From Synergistaceae bacterium (GTDB taxonomy: Bacteria; Synergistota; Synergistia; Synergistales; Aminobacteriaceae): DNA of 64,000 nucleotides. This document shows, piece by piece, positions 51,969 to 63,627 of this stretch. A program made the translations under genes and the position numbers. The DNA lies in the NCBI GenBank assembly GCA_017470485.1, contig JAFUYQ010000016.1:124001-188000 (forward strand), written 5' to 3'. The notes under the pieces are model-generated. The model saw only the letters and a program-made list of their open reading frames with translations. It made no database searches and was not told the DNA's origin. Numbering within the stretch: the stretch's first letter is position 1; the number at the start of each line of letters is the position of its first letter.

Positions 51969-52290
51969 CAAGCCTATGGCGGCAATCGGAAGTTATGAGA
52001 TGGCGTTACCGTTTCAGGCTGTCGGAGTGAGGAGCGTTATTCTTACGCCTGAGACGCGCGGAACGTTCGAGTCAACGCTTGAGCAGTTAGCGCGCGAGGA
52101 TTACGCGGTCGTGTTCATTCAGGAAGATTTGTTCGTCGAGTTCACGGCTAAGGTCGAGGAAATCAACGATAAGTATCATACCAGCGTACTGCCTGTTCCC
52201 GGCCCTTCGGGCGCAACGGGCGCAGGGCTTGCCTCAATAAGAGGAAGTGTCGAAAAGGCCGTAGGTATGGATATTTTTGCAGAACGGTAA
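51958..52290 (+). CDS. ntpF: V-type ATPase subunit F
   Basis: 110 residues from the ATG at 51958, preceded by AGGAGG with nine bases spacing; longer reading would lie in the subunit C gene. IGSYEMALPFQAVGV (the F family opening, usually GD..tv.GFrLaGi) and EDYAVVFIQEDLF are recognisable. Acts with D in the central shaft. A 39-bp gap with GGAGG leads to subunit A. Confidence 0.88.
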   Translation: MADNKPMAAIGSYEMALPFQAVGVRSVILTPETRGTFESTLEQLAREDYAVVFIQEDLFVEFTAKVEEINDKYHTSVLPVPGPSGATGAGLASIRGSVEKAVGMDIFAER

Positions 52291-52329
52291 ATGATGATGA
52301 AGATAACAAACGGAGGCGGGAGATATTAA

Positions 52330-54123
52330 ATGCCTGAGAAAAAGGAAGTTAAAGGAGTAATAGAGAGAATCTCCGGCTCTCTTGTAGTCGCCGGCGGCAT
52401 GGAGGGCGCAAGTATGCAGGACGTTGTGCATATCGGCGAACTCGGATTAGTCGGCGAAATACTTGAGGTAAACGGCGACAAGGCATCAATTCAGGTTTAC
52501 GAGGAAACTTCAGGATTGAAGCCCGGCGAACCCGTTGTATCAATGGGCGAACCTTTGAGCGTCGAATTAGGGCCGGGAATTATTGAGCAGTTCTATGACG
52601 GAATACAGAGACCTCTTGAGCTTATCGAGAACGCGGCTAAAAGCCCCTACATTTCCAGAGGTATAAGCGTCCCTGCGCTTGACCGCAAAAAGAAATGGGA
52701 CTTCACCCCGAAAGTAAAAGTCGGCGAGGAAGTTATAGCCGGTGATATTCTCGGAACTGTTCAGGAAACTGTCGTTGTTGAACACAGAATAATGGTGCCT
52801 TTCGGAATTAAAGGAAAGGTAGAGAAAATCGAGAAGGGCGAACACACGGTCGAGGACGTTATCGCGGTTATCGACGACAACGGAACGAAGCATGAAATCA
52901 AAATGCTTCAGCGTTGGCCGGTTCGTAAGCCCAGACCTGTTAAGACAAGACTTGCCCCCAACGTCCCGATGACGACAGGTCAGAGAGTTGTTGACGCTTT
53001 CTTCCCCGTAGCACTCGGCGGAACAGCGTGCGTACCCGGCCCGTTCGGTTCGGGAAAGACGGTCATTCAGCACCAGTTCGCAAAATGGGCGCAGGCTCAG
53101 ATAGTCGTTTATGTCGGCTGCGGCGAACGCGGAAACGAGATGACAGACGTTCTTCTTGAGTTCCCCGAACTTGATGACCCCCAGACCGGCCAGCCCCTGA
53201 TGAAGCGAACGACACTCATCGCCAACACATCGAACATGCCCGTTGCCGCCCGTGAGGCAAGCGTTTACACGGCAATCACCCTCGCTGAGTATTACAGGGA
53301 CATGGGCTACTCGGTCGCACTCATGGCCGACTCGACAAGCCGCTGGGCTGAAGCCCTCCGCGAAATGTCAGGACGACTTGAGGAAATGCCCGGCGAAGAA
53401 GGATACCCGGCTTACTTGGGTACACGTCTCGCCTCATTCTACGAGAGGGCAGGACGCTGTATCGTGAACGGCAAGGAAGGCCGCGAAGGTTCAATCACCG
53501 TCATCGGGGCAGTATCGCCTCCCGGCGGAGACCTTTCAGAACCCGTTACCCAGAATACGCTCAGAGTTACTAAGGTCTTCTGGGGACTCGACGCGAACCT
53601 TGCGTATCAGAGGCACTTCCCGGCGATTAACTGGCTCAACAGCTACTCGCTCTACACCGAGAGGCTTGACCCTTACTGGGACGAGAAATTTGATGACCAG
53701 TGGAGCGGTTTGCGCACTGAGGCAATGGGACTCCTTGAGCAGGAATCACAGCTCAATGAAATCGTAAGGCTCGTTGGAATTGACGCGCTTTCACGCGATG
53801 AGCGAATGGTCATGGAGACAGCCAAGTCATTGCGCGAGGACTTCCTTCACCAGAACGCTTTCCATGAGGTTGACACATACGCTTCAATGGACAAGCAGTT
53901 CAAGATGTTGAAGACCATAGTGGCGTTCCATCATGCCGGACTTGACGCTCTCCGCAAGGGCGCACCCATGAACAAGCTGTTCAACCTTCCTGTGCGCGAA
54001 CAGATTGCGAGAATGCGATACCTTGAGGAGAAGGACATCGGACAGATTGACAAGCTCGATGACACAATCAAAGAGCAGATTAACGGAATAATCCCTGTCG
54101 GAGGTGATACAAATGCTGCCTAG
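52330..54123 (+). CDS. ntpA: V-type ATPase catalytic subunit A
   Basis: 597 residues. The Walker [47 protein letters not shown] and the non-homologous region between residues about 110 and 190 identify the catalytic A subunit. It hydrolyses ATP in the A3B3 head. The 3' end overlaps subunit B by 11 bp. Confidence 0.97.
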   Translation: MPEKKEVKGVIERISGSLVVAGGMEGASMQDVVHIGELGLVGEILEVNGDKASIQVYEETSGLKPGEPVVSMGEPLSVELGPGIIEQFYDGIQRPLELIENAAKSPYISRGISVPALDRKKKWDFTPKVKVGEEVIAGDILGTVQETVVVEHRIMVPFGIKGKVEKIEKGEHTVEDVIAVIDDNGTKHEIKMLQRWPVRKPRPVKTRLAPNVPMTTGQRVVDAFFPVALGGTACVPGPFGSGKTVIQHQFAKWAQAQIVVYVGCGERGNEMTDVLLEFPELDDPQTGQPLMKRTTLIANTSNMPVAAREASVYTAITLAEYYRDMGYSVALMADSTSRWAEALREMSGRLEEMPGEEGYPAYLGTRLASFYERAGRCIVNGKEGREGSITVIGAVSPPGGDLSEPVTQNTLRVTKVFWGLDANLAYQRHFPAINWLNSYSLYTERLDPYWDEKFDDQWSGLRTEAMGLLEQESQLNEIVRLVGIDALSRDERMVMETAKSLREDFLHQNAFHEVDTYASMDKQFKMLKTIVAFHHAGLDALRKGAPMNKLFNLPVREQIARMRYLEEKDIGQIDKLDDTIKEQINGIIPVGGDTNAA

Positions 54124-55519
54124 AGAGTACAGGACAATATCAAGCATTTCCGGCCCTCTAATGATGGTCGAGAAAACTCAGGACGTAATGTACGATGAGC
54201 TTGTCGAAATCACGCTTTCAAACGGCGACAAGAGAAGGGGCAGAGTTCTTGAGATTGAGAGCGACAGGGCATTAGTACAGGTTTTCGAGGGAACAACAGG
54301 AATCGAGAACGAAGATTCAAAAGTAAGATTTCTCGGCAGAGTTCTGACCCTTCCTGTTTCAAGAGACATGTTAGGCCGTGTCTTCAACGGAAGAGGCGAA
54401 CCCATTGACGGAGGCGCACCCTTAATTCCTGAGCAGAACTTAGACATTAACGGTATGCCCATGAACCCGTTCTCAAGGGACTACCCTTCGGAGTTCATTC
54501 AGACTGGTATATCAACGATTGACGGACTCAACCCGATGGTAAGAGGCCAGAAGCTCCCGATATTCTCAGCGTCAGGACTTCCCCACAACAGAATGGCGGC
54601 TCAAATCGCACGTCAGGCGACCGTTATCAGCGGACACGAAGATTTTGCAGTCGTTTTCGCGGCAATGGGCATAACGTTCGAGGAAGCGTCATTCTTCATG
54701 GAGGACTTCAGAAGAACAGGAGCGTTACAGCGCACAGTTCTTTACATCAACTTGGCCGATGACCCTGCAATCGAGCGTATTTCAACTCCGCGTATCGCTT
54801 TGACGGCGGCTGAGTATCTGGCGTTCGAGTGCAACATGCACGTTGTCGTTATACTGACAGACCTCACGAACTACTGCGAGGCACTGCGAGAGATTTCGGC
54901 AGCCCGTAAGGAAGTTCCCGGACGCAGAGGCTATCCCGGCTATCTTTACACCGACCTTGCGACAATGTACGAACGTGCAGGCCGTCTGAAGGGCAAATCA
55001 GGCTCAATCACTCAGATACCTATTCTCACAATGCCTGAGGACGACAAGACTCACCCGATACCTGACCTTACCGGCTACATCACTGAGGGACAGATTATTC
55101 TCAGCAGAAGCCTTCACCGTCAGGGAATTTATCCGCCTGTTGACGTTATGCCCTCGCTTTCACGACTGAAGGATAAGGGTATCGGACGCGACAAGACCAG
55201 AGAAGACCACGCGGACTTGATGAACCAGCTTTTCGCGGCCTACGCAAGAGGCAAAGAGGCCAAAGAGCTTGCGGTCATTCTAGGCGAAGGCGCATTGTCG
55301 GACGAGGATAAAGCGTTCGCGAAATTCTCAACGGTATTCGAGGACAAGTACGTCAGACAGGGCGAGTACGAGAACAGAACCATCAAAGAAACTCTCGAAC
55401 TCGGCTGGGATTTGCTGACGATGATACCTGTGAAGGAACTCAAGAGAATCAGGGACGCTTACATCGAGAAGTATTTGAACCCGTTACTGAAGGCAAAAGC
55501 TGAAAAGGGCGAAGCGTAA
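54113..55519 (+). CDS. ntpB: V-type ATPase regulatory subunit B
   Basis: 468 residues from the ATG at 54113 ([18 protein letters not shown]), GGAGGTG just before it. It lacks a Walker A loop; [22 protein letters not shown] stands in its place, as in all B subunits. [16 protein letters not shown] and [21 protein letters not shown] are typical. Confidence 0.97.
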   Translation: MLPREYRTISSISGPLMMVEKTQDVMYDELVEITLSNGDKRRGRVLEIESDRALVQVFEGTTGIENEDSKVRFLGRVLTLPVSRDMLGRVFNGRGEPIDGGAPLIPEQNLDINGMPMNPFSRDYPSEFIQTGISTIDGLNPMVRGQKLPIFSASGLPHNRMAAQIARQATVISGHEDFAVVFAAMGITFEEASFFMEDFRRTGALQRTVLYINLADDPAIERISTPRIALTAAEYLAFECNMHVVVILTDLTNYCEALREISAARKEVPGRRGYPGYLYTDLATMYERAGRLKGKSGSITQIPILTMPEDDKTHPIPDLTGYITEGQIILSRSLHRQGIYPPVDVMPSLSRLKDKGIGRDKTREDHADLMNQLFAAYARGKEAKELAVILGEGALSDEDKAFAKFSTVFEDKYVRQGEYENRTIKETLELGWDLLTMIPVKELKRIRDAYIEKYLNPLLKAKAEKGEA

Positions 55520-55535
55520 AGGAGGGTAATTGACG

Positions 55536-56156
55536 ATGGCACGAATCAACGTCAACCCTAACCGAATGGAACTGTCAAGGCTCAAGAAGAGGCTGGCGGT
55601 CGCGAAACGAGGTCATAAGCTCCTGAAGGACAAGCAGGACGCATTGATAAAGGCGTTCCTAGAGAAAGCCAAAGCAGGTAAGGAACTCCGCGAGGCTGTC
55701 GAGAAGGAACTTGCTGAATGCTACGGGACGTTTGTACTTTCGAGAGCGCAGACGACCCCTGAAATTCTGGAGCAGGCGTTAATTTTTCCGGGCGCGAAGT
55801 CTACGCTTTCGGTTCAGTGGCATAACGTCATGAGCGTAATGGTGCCTGAGTACGACGTTAAGCAGGAGGGAAACCCCGTGAATTACGGTTTTGTGAATGT
55901 CCCGTTACTGCTTGACGCTGCTCTCGAACAGTTCAGCGGAATCATCGTTAAGCTGCTTCACCTCGCCGCTGAGGAGAAAGCAATTCGCCTCATGGCCGGA
56001 GAGATTGAGCGCACTAGAAGAAGGGTCAACGCTCTTGAGTACGTTATGATTCCGAACTTAGCGGAGACAATAAGGTACATCAGCATGAAACTTGATGAGC
56101 AGGAACGCTCGACATTAAGCAGGCTGATGAAGATTAAGGAAATCGTTTCGGCGTAA
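55536..56156 (+). CDS. ntpD: V-type ATPase subunit D (central shaft)
   Basis: 206 residues from the ATG at 55536 with GGAGGG nine bases upstream. Two long helices at the ends (NRMELSRLKKRLAVAKRGHKLLKDKQDAL and RRRVNALEYVMIPNLAETIRYISMKLDEQER) form the rotating coiled coil. Last gene of the operon, followed by a terminator. Confidence 0.95.
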   Translation: MARINVNPNRMELSRLKKRLAVAKRGHKLLKDKQDALIKAFLEKAKAGKELREAVEKELAECYGTFVLSRAQTTPEILEQALIFPGAKSTLSVQWHNVMSVMVPEYDVKQEGNPVNYGFVNVPLLLDAALEQFSGIIVKLLHLAAEEKAIRLMAGEIERTRRRVNALEYVMIPNLAETIRYISMKLDEQERSTLSRLMKIKEIVSA

Positions 56157-56165
56157 GAATCACTG

Positions 56166-56197
56166 AATCCCCTCGATGAGAGTCGGGGGGATTTTTG
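56166..56197 (+). terminator. Terminator of the V-ATPase operon
   Basis: ATCCCC (56167-56172) with TCGA extension pairs with TCGGGGGGAT (about 56183-56192), followed by TTTTTG. Confidence 0.85.
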
Positions 56198-56227
56198 TAT
56201 CTGAAGTATCACACAGGCCGCCGGCGT

Positions 56228-56242
56228 TATAATGTCCGCATG
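56228..56242 (+). promoter_or_regulatory. -10 element six bases before the ttcA ATG (predicted leaderless)
   Basis: TATAAT at 56228-56233 is followed by gtccgc and the ATG at 56240, the same spacing as at 1381-1395. No ribosome binding site can lie between, so the message should start at the ATG. Confidence 0.5.
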
Positions 56243-56971
56243 ATGAATAACTTTAATGAACCAATCAATCACTCCTTACGGCGCAAAATCGGCAAAGCCC
56301 TCTCACAATGGCAGATGATTTCCGAAGGCGATAAAGTCCTCGTAGGCCTATCAGGCGGCAAAGACAGCCTCATTCTTCTTCACGCACTTCATGACCTCCA
56401 GCGCAGAAGCCCCGTAAAATTCTCGCTGGCCGCACTGACCGTCAAGCTCTCAGGACTCGAAACTGACCCCCTGCAAGATTACTGCTCGGCTCTCGGCGTT
56501 CCCTACACAGTCATTGAACACGACATCATCGGAATCATTAACGCACGAAACGAAAAATCACCCTGCTCATTCTGTGCCAACATGCGGCGCGGTTTAATCA
56601 GTTCTTGGGCGGAGCAGAACGGTTACAACAAGTTAGCTCTCGGCCACACTCTCGATGATGCCGTCGAAACTTTCTTCATGAACGTTCTTCATTCAGGAAG
56701 GGCAAAAAGTTTTCAGCCCAAAGTCCTCATGACACGCACTGGAGTTACAGTCATAAGACCTCTGGTATTAGCAACAGAGTCGGCAGTCATTGATGAGGTC
56801 AAAAGGCTGTGCCTTCCCGTCATTCAAAGCCCCTGCCCTTTCGCCGGGCATACCGAACGGCAGAGAATACGCGATTACATTACGGAACTCAGAAAGAACA
56901 TTCCCGATTTATACGGTAAAATATTAAACGTTCTTCAAAATTTATCGGATTCAGAAAGCTGGAAATCATGA
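56240..56971 (+). CDS. ttcA: TtcA-family tRNA sulfurtransferase
   Basis: 243 residues from the ATG at 56240 (a second ATG follows directly). PP-loop VLVGLSGGKDSLIL binds ATP. CSFCANMRRG gives two cysteines and SPCPF a third, the set that holds the 4Fe-4S cluster in TtcA. LALGHTLDDAVET is typical. TtcA makes 2-thiocytidine at position 32 of tRNA; related Ttu proteins thiolate other positions, so the exact nucleotide is not certain. It overlaps mutS by 4 bp (ATGA). Confidence 0.88.
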   Translation: MMNNFNEPINHSLRRKIGKALSQWQMISEGDKVLVGLSGGKDSLILLHALHDLQRRSPVKFSLAALTVKLSGLETDPLQDYCSALGVPYTVIEHDIIGIINARNEKSPCSFCANMRRGLISSWAEQNGYNKLALGHTLDDAVETFFMNVLHSGRAKSFQPKVLMTRTGVTVIRPLVLATESAVIDEVKRLCLPVIQSPCPFAGHTERQRIRDYITELRKNIPDLYGKILNVLQNLSDSESWKS

Positions 56972-59544
56972 GCGTTATACCTTCAGACGTTAAAATGACC
57001 CCGTGGCTCGAACAGTTCAAAACCTTCAAGGAAGGTTATCCCGATGCCCTTCTCCTGTTCAGAATGGGCGACTTCTATGAATTGTTCTTCGACGACGCTA
57101 AAATTGCCTCCTCTGTTCTCAATATCGCCCTTACCTCACGGGACAGCAAGAACAAGTCAATTCCTATGGCCGGAATACCTCATCACGCTTTGAACTCGTA
57201 CTTGTCGCGCCTCATTAAGGCAGGTTACAGAGCCGCAATATGCGAACAGATCGGCGAGCCTAACCCGAAAGGCCTCGTCGAACGCAGAGTAGTAAGGGTC
57301 GTTACGCCGGGAACATTCCTTCCTGATGAAGAGGCTGACGATTCAGCACACCTCGCCGCAGTATGGCCGGTTAAAGGGAAAATCGCTATGGCTTTACTCT
57401 CGGTCAATACAGGGCTTCTTGAGGCCGGAACTCTCAGCATAAGGGACGCTGAAGCTATGCTTTCGGCATTCACGCCCGGCGAAATTCTTTACCCCTCGAA
57501 CATTAAGACACTTCCAGATTTCTTGAACGCTTACACATTGAGGGCAGTTTCGCCTGAGACTTTCAAACCCGAAAACGCCTCCGGAAGATTGAGAGCATTA
57601 CTTCATAATTCAAGGCTTGAAGGTTTCGGGATTAATGACGGCGATTTATGCACAGGCCCGGCATGGGCTGCGCTCGATTACCTTACGGCGACTCAGTTCA
57701 GTTCGCTCAATGACGTTCTTAAACTCTCGCCGTTAATGGTCAGGGACAGAATGAGCCTCGATTCTTCAGCGCAGAGGAATCTTGAATTAATCCCTGAAAC
57801 TTCGGGAACAAGTATCTCGCTTCTATCCTCAATCGACAGGTGCAGAACAAGCACCGGCAAACGCACTCTTAAAGATTGGATTTTACGTCCGCTCATGGAC
57901 TTGAAAGCCATTGCCGAACGAAGACAATACATCAGCGCGTTAGTCTCCTCGCCGTCAGGGTGTTCGGAACTTCAGGACGCTTTATCGGGTACGAGGGACA
58001 TTGAACGCTCATTATCACGATTGGCATTAGGCACGGGAAACCCGATGGACTTGGGCGCGGTAAGAGATACCCTAAGAATAATTCCAACGATAAAATCAAT
58101 AAGGCTTGACGAACCTTTAGGGACGCTTCAGAACGCAATACCCGACACATCGGAACTCAGTAAATATCTTGATGAAGCATTAGAGGAACGACTGCCGCGC
58201 CTGATGGGAACATGGCAGGTCATACGCTCGTCATTCAATCAGGAATTAGCCGAGCTTCGTAATATTTCACAGAGGGGCGAGGAATGGCTCTCAGAATACC
58301 TCGAACATGAACGCAATGCCACAAAGACCCCCAAACTCAAGACCGGCTATAACAATGCGTTCGGTTATTATCTTGAGACGGGAAAGGGAGGCTTGACGGT
58401 TCAGCCTGATTATTTCACGCAGACTCAAACGCTCGTTAATGCAAAACGTTACACGACACCCGAACTGAAAAACTTTGAGGCCAAAATGAAGAATGCCGAG
58501 TCCGAAATCTCGCGCATTGAATCGGAACTTTACCGCGAAGTCGTCGGCCATGTCCTCGAACACAGCAAAGAACTTCAGCTCACCGCAAGATTAATCGGTA
58601 TACTCGACTGCACAGCTTCATCGGCTGAACTTGCGAGGGTTGGGAATTACTGCTGTCCTGTAGTCGATGACTCTGATGTCATTGAGATTAAGGCAGGAAG
58701 ACACCCTGTTATTGAGCGCGAACTGAGGGATTCGGGATTTGTTCCTAATGACGTTTCGATTGACCGCAGCAGCAGAGTCATAATCCTCACAGGGCCTAAC
58801 ATGGCCGGAAAATCAACATGGCTGAGAATGACCGCCCTCATTGTGATAATGGCTCAGGCAGGAATGTGGGTGCCGGCTGAAAGCGCAAGAATCGGACTTG
58901 TTGACAGGGTATTCACGAGGATAGGGGCAAGAGATGATTTAGTGAGGGGGTCAAGCACTTTCATGGTTGAAATGCTTGAGACTGCCAACATTCTGAACAA
59001 TGTAACCGCAAGGAGCTTAATCATTCTTGATGAAGTCGGGCGCGGAACGGCAACTTATGACGGAATGAGCATAGCTTGGGCGGTGCTTGAGTATTTGCAC
59101 GGAGCGTCAGGGGCGAGGGTGCTTTTTGCAACGCACTACCATGAATTGACGTGCCTTGAGGAAAGACTTGAGGGCGTTAAGAATTACAGCATGACGGTTT
59201 CGGAGGGCAAAGAAGGAATACTCTTCCTTCATCAGGTAGTGCCGGGAGCAGCCGGAAGGTCATACGGGATTGAGGTTGCGAGGATTGCGGGACTTCCTGA
59301 CGTTGTATTGAGACGGGCATTTGAACTTCTTGAGATTTTTGAGAAGGACGGACTTGAGGTCAAAGAAATTCCAGCTCCATTGCCGCAGATTGCATTGAAA
59401 CGTCAAATCATGATGTTATCGCCTGAGAGCGACGCGGTTATTGAGGAGCTGGCTGAAATTGATACGGATAACATTACGCCGATGGAGGCTCTCAAAATTC
59501 TTCACAAAATGAAAGAGAAAAGCCGTTCCGCAAGAGCAATGTAA
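56968..59544 (+). CDS. mutS: DNA mismatch repair protein MutS
   Basis: 858 residues. Mismatch-binding domain I with LLLFRMGDFYELFFDDA (Phe-x-Glu motif), core and lever domains, and the ATPase with GPNMAGKSTWLRMTALIVIMAQAGMWVPA, STFMVEMLET, LDEVGRGTATYDGMSIAWA and ATHYHEL. It recognises mismatches and recruits MutL. Translationally coupled to ttcA. It converges with the nucleotidase gene 5 bp away with no terminator visible between them. Confidence 0.97.
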   Translation: MSVIPSDVKMTPWLEQFKTFKEGYPDALLLFRMGDFYELFFDDAKIASSVLNIALTSRDSKNKSIPMAGIPHHALNSYLSRLIKAGYRAAICEQIGEPNPKGLVERRVVRVVTPGTFLPDEEADDSAHLAAVWPVKGKIAMALLSVNTGLLEAGTLSIRDAEAMLSAFTPGEILYPSNIKTLPDFLNAYTLRAVSPETFKPENASGRLRALLHNSRLEGFGINDGDLCTGPAWAALDYLTATQFSSLNDVLKLSPLMVRDRMSLDSSAQRNLELIPETSGTSISLLSSIDRCRTSTGKRTLKDWILRPLMDLKAIAERRQYISALVSSPSGCSELQDALSGTRDIERSLSRLALGTGNPMDLGAVRDTLRIIPTIKSIRLDEPLGTLQNAIPDTSELSKYLDEALEERLPRLMGTWQVIRSSFNQELAELRNISQRGEEWLSEYLEHERNATKTPKLKTGYNNAFGYYLETGKGGLTVQPDYFTQTQTLVNAKRYTTPELKNFEAKMKNAESEISRIESELYREVVGHVLEHSKELQLTARLIGILDCTASSAELARVGNYCCPVVDDSDVIEIKAGRHPVIERELRDSGFVPNDVSIDRSSRVIILTGPNMAGKSTWLRMTALIVIMAQAGMWVPAESARIGLVDRVFTRIGARDDLVRGSSTFMVEMLETANILNNVTARSLIILDEVGRGTATYDGMSIAWAVLEYLHGASGARVLFATHYHELTCLEERLEGVKNYSMTVSEGKEGILFLHQVVPGAAGRSYGIEVARIAGLPDVVLRRAFELLEIFEKDGLEVKEIPAPLPQIALKRQIMMLSPESDAVIEELAEIDTDNITPMEALKILHKMKEKSRSARAM

Positions 59545-59549
59545 TTCTT

Positions 59550-61181
59550 CTACTTAATTATTTTGACTCTTCCCTGACCTTTGGCGTTCCCGTACGCTTC
59601 GGGAATAATTCCGAGCTTCCTTATGTAACGCCCAAAAACTTCAGAATCAGTCGCGAAGTCTGCTTCAATCAATTTTGCTCCTGAGAAAACATGGCCGTTT
59701 CCCTTCTCGAAGAAAACGTAGTTAGTCGAAACTACATTATAGATTTTCTCAGGGTCAATCGCTTTGCCCTTCACTTTGACATCTTTAACTCTGCGTTCTC
59801 CCTCAATGCTTTCGAGCATGTTGTTCTTATCAAGCTTCACCGGCGTAGGGATTCTTGAATCAATCGTGTACGTCAGTCCGGCAGCATGTAATAAACCTGC
59901 GTTTTTTCCCGGTGCTGACCTTGCTCCAAATTCAAGCTCGTCAAGTATCGTCTGACCGCTCACTCCGGCAATACATACAGTATTTCCGTACGGCAGAACT
60001 GAGATTACATCATTGAAGACTATCTCGCCTGCCTTTATGTTCGTTCGGAGGCCGCCTGCATGTATGAATGAAATATCAGCACTGCCCGTCTTCGTCATTG
60101 AAGCAGCGTCAAGGTATGCGTCAGCCAGAAGGTTGCAAAGATTCGTCTCGGCATCTCTCGCAAGCCATTTTCCCTCATCATCTACCGCTATAAGATCAAA
60201 ACTCGTATAGCCCTGATGAGATTTGATTGTTTCCTCAAACCTGCCTTTTATATTCTGAATCACTTTGCCGATTTCTTCATCTTTACCGTTCGAAGCGTCA
60301 ATGAGTTTTGATGAAACTTTCCCGTCCCTTCCAATCGTAACCTGACCGATATGCCTCAGCTTTGTACCAGACTGAGTGATGATTACGTCTTTCCCGTCGG
60401 CATTCTTAATCTTCAGCTCAGGCGTTACCTCGTGCGAATGTCCGTCTATGAATGCGTCAATTCCGCGTGTCCTAGCCGCTATGAACGGTGAAGTCCATTC
60501 TTCAGCTTCAGTCAGCATGTCGTCATACTCGCCTAAATGACCAACAACGATAACGTAATCGACTCCCTTTGCACGCACTTCATCAACAGCGTTCTGAATA
60601 TCAGCAATTAATTTCTTGCCTTTCATATCCCCGTCAAACGTGTAGATGTAATTCTGCCTTGCCTCGTCCATGAAATATATCGGCGTGGACTTTGCAATCG
60701 TGTCGGGTGTAGTTGCTCCGATGTAGGCTACTTTGACATCTCCGTATGAGAGGATTTTATAGGCAGGAAGAATTAATTTGTCGTCCGAGATTGTTCTGAT
60801 GTTGCACGCAATGAAGCCGCATGACAGATTTTTGCTGAATTTCTCGAACATTCCCATTGTGTAATCAAATTCGTGATTGCCAGGTGCTACAACGTCATAA
60901 CCGATTGCGTTCATGATTTCGATGATGTAGCGTCCCTGAGAGATCATTCCCATTGTCGCTCCCTGCGAAAAGTCTCCGGCGTCAACCGTCGTAACATACG
61001 GCGTGAGCTTCCTCATCTCGTTTCTGTAGAACGCAAACCCTGCATAGCCTATGTTATCTTCAACTCCGCAGTGAACATCATTAGTGTAGACAATAATAAT
61101 GTCCTTATCCGGTGCTGCCCCCTCAGAAGCAGCAGCCGACAGCACCAGCAGTAACGCGGCTGCCAAAACCTTACGTAACAT
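59550..61181 (-). CDS. Exported 5'-nucleotidase / bifunctional metallophosphatase
   Basis: 543 residues with a signal peptide (MLRKVLAAALLLVLSAAASEGA). The N-terminal metallophosphoesterase has YTNDVHCG, DAGDFSQG, APGNHEFDY, VGHLGE and IDGHSHE. The C-terminal 5'-nucleotidase domain has GGLRTNIKAGEI and the aromatic substrate-binding region around TNYVFFEKGNGH. A periplasmic UshA-like enzyme that dephosphorylates nucleotides for uptake is expected. GGAGAGG lies before the ATG. 23 bp after the phospho-beta-glucosidase stop. Confidence 0.92.
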   Translation of the reverse strand: MLRKVLAAALLLVLSAAASEGAAPDKDIIIVYTNDVHCGVEDNIGYAGFAFYRNEMRKLTPYVTTVDAGDFSQGATMGMISQGRYIIEIMNAIGYDVVAPGNHEFDYTMGMFEKFSKNLSCGFIACNIRTISDDKLILPAYKILSYGDVKVAYIGATTPDTIAKSTPIYFMDEARQNYIYTFDGDMKGKKLIADIQNAVDEVRAKGVDYVIVVGHLGEYDDMLTEAEEWTSPFIAARTRGIDAFIDGHSHEVTPELKIKNADGKDVIITQSGTKLRHIGQVTIGRDGKVSSKLIDASNGKDEEIGKVIQNIKGRFEETIKSHQGYTSFDLIAVDDEGKWLARDAETNLCNLLADAYLDAASMTKTGSADISFIHAGGLRTNIKAGEIVFNDVISVLPYGNTVCIAGVSGQTILDELEFGARSAPGKNAGLLHAAGLTYTIDSRIPTPVKLDKNNMLESIEGERRVKDVKVKGKAIDPEKIYNVVSTNYVFFEKGNGHVFSGAKLIEADFATDSEVFGRYIRKLGIIPEAYGNAKGQGRVKIIK

Positions 61182-61204
61182 ATATCTCGTCCTCTCCTAA
61201 ATCA

Positions 61205-62668
<1,464 letters not shown>

Positions 62669-62745
62669 TCATTCTTCACCTTGCTTTAGTATTTATTGGA
62701 ATGTATGAATTATAACAATAAAATTAATTTAAGTGCTTATTTTTG

Positions 62746-63123
62746 CTATTCAATTCGTTCACAAACCCATTTAAGCAGGTATTCATAATCAATTTTTCCG
62801 GTTGACAGAGACAAAATTACTTCGACAAGTTCAGTATTATTTGTACGAAAGGAAATATTGTTTAAGTCCAAAGTAGAGAGAAGAACCATAGCTCCAATTC
62901 TTTTATTTCCGTCAATGAAAGGGTGGTTTTTAACAAGGCCGAAACAAAGTCTTACAGCTTTTTCAATAACACTAGGGTAAAATTCAATACCGCCAAAACT
63001 TTGAAAAGGAATGTTCAAAGCAGAATCGAGTAAATTCTCATCTCTTATACCGTATGAACCGCCGTATCGTTTAATGAGTCTTTCGTGGATAAGCAGAATT
63101 TCATCACGTGTCAGGCAAATCAT
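62746..63123 (-). CDS. doc: Doc-type toxin (Fic fold)
   Basis: 125 residues. The Fic/Doc motif is HPFIDGNKRIGAM with the catalytic His and the Gly-Asn-Lys-Arg anion site, preceded by the typical helix LLDSALNIPFQSFGG. Doc enzymes transfer phosphate to elongation factor Tu and stop translation. Its ATG overlaps the antitoxin stop by 4 bp. The region is AT-rich, suggesting transfer. Confidence 0.92.
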   Translation of the reverse strand: MICLTRDEILLIHERLIKRYGGSYGIRDENLLDSALNIPFQSFGGIEFYPSVIEKAVRLCFGLVKNHPFIDGNKRIGAMVLLSTLDLNNISFRTNNTELVEVILSLSTGKIDYEYLLKWVCERIE

Positions 63124-63299
63124 TTCGCTAGTTCTCTGAATGTCTCATCGTAAATATTCATGATTTTATCGGCAGATATTAAGGCTTCTTCTGTTGAAGC
63201 ATCTTCAAATCTTTCTGCTTTGTTTACAGCAGAGCCTCTAAGCACAACATAACGGCGTGAATTATTCGCGGATAAAACAGTATTGACATCAGTTCTCAC
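63120..63299 (-). CDS. Short antitoxin gene preceding doc (GTG start)
   Basis: A 59-residue frame reading MRTDVNTVLSANNSRRY... and ending SADKIMNIYDETFRELAK. Start GTG at 63297-63299, with AGGAGG ten bases upstream and a TATAAT-like element at 63331-63336 (reverse strand). It ends in ATGA, overlapping the doc start. It lacks a standard Phd DNA-binding front, so only its position and C-terminal helix mark it as the antitoxin. Confidence 0.75.
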   Translation of the reverse strand: MRTDVNTVLSANNSRRYVVLRGSAVNKAERFEDASTEEALISADKIMNIYDETFRELAK

Positions 63300-63413
63300 T
63301 ATATAAAAACCTCCTTCATATATTTGCTTGATTATAATCTTTAGAAGCGTTTTTTGTTATACTATTCATTCAGAAAAACATAACACGATTCACAGGAAGC
63401 CATTATAAACAAA

Positions 63414-63512
63414 TTAGAGTCCGCGACGGTTTGAGTTGTATGCGCCCTCGCACCGGTTAGCGGCTGTAGCACTGCCCCAGAGAAATCCGGAAGGGAAAAT
63501 TTTTTCAGCCAT
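63414..63512 (-). pseudogene. Remnant of a second GH1 phospho-beta-glucosidase gene
   Basis: From ATG 63512, with GGAGG upstream, 32 codons read [25 protein letters not shown]... and then stop at 63414. This is the N-terminus of a GH1 enzyme, close to the intact gene at 61205-62668. The rest of the gene is absent, so a deletion removed it. Confidence 0.85.
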
Positions 63513-63572
63513 TATTATTCCTCCTAATGAAAGAAAATTTTTTTACGGAATGAATGAATTCATATATCATGA

Positions 63573-63619
63573 TATAATAAATCAAACCAACCCAACCGAA
63601 AAAAAATTTATTCAGGAGG
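63573..63619 (+). promoter_or_regulatory. Probable promoter and ribosome site of the last gene
   Basis: TATAAT at 63573-63578 and AGGAGG at 63614-63619, eight bases before the ATG at 63628. No good -35. Confidence 0.45.
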
Positions 63620-63627
63620 CCGAAATG

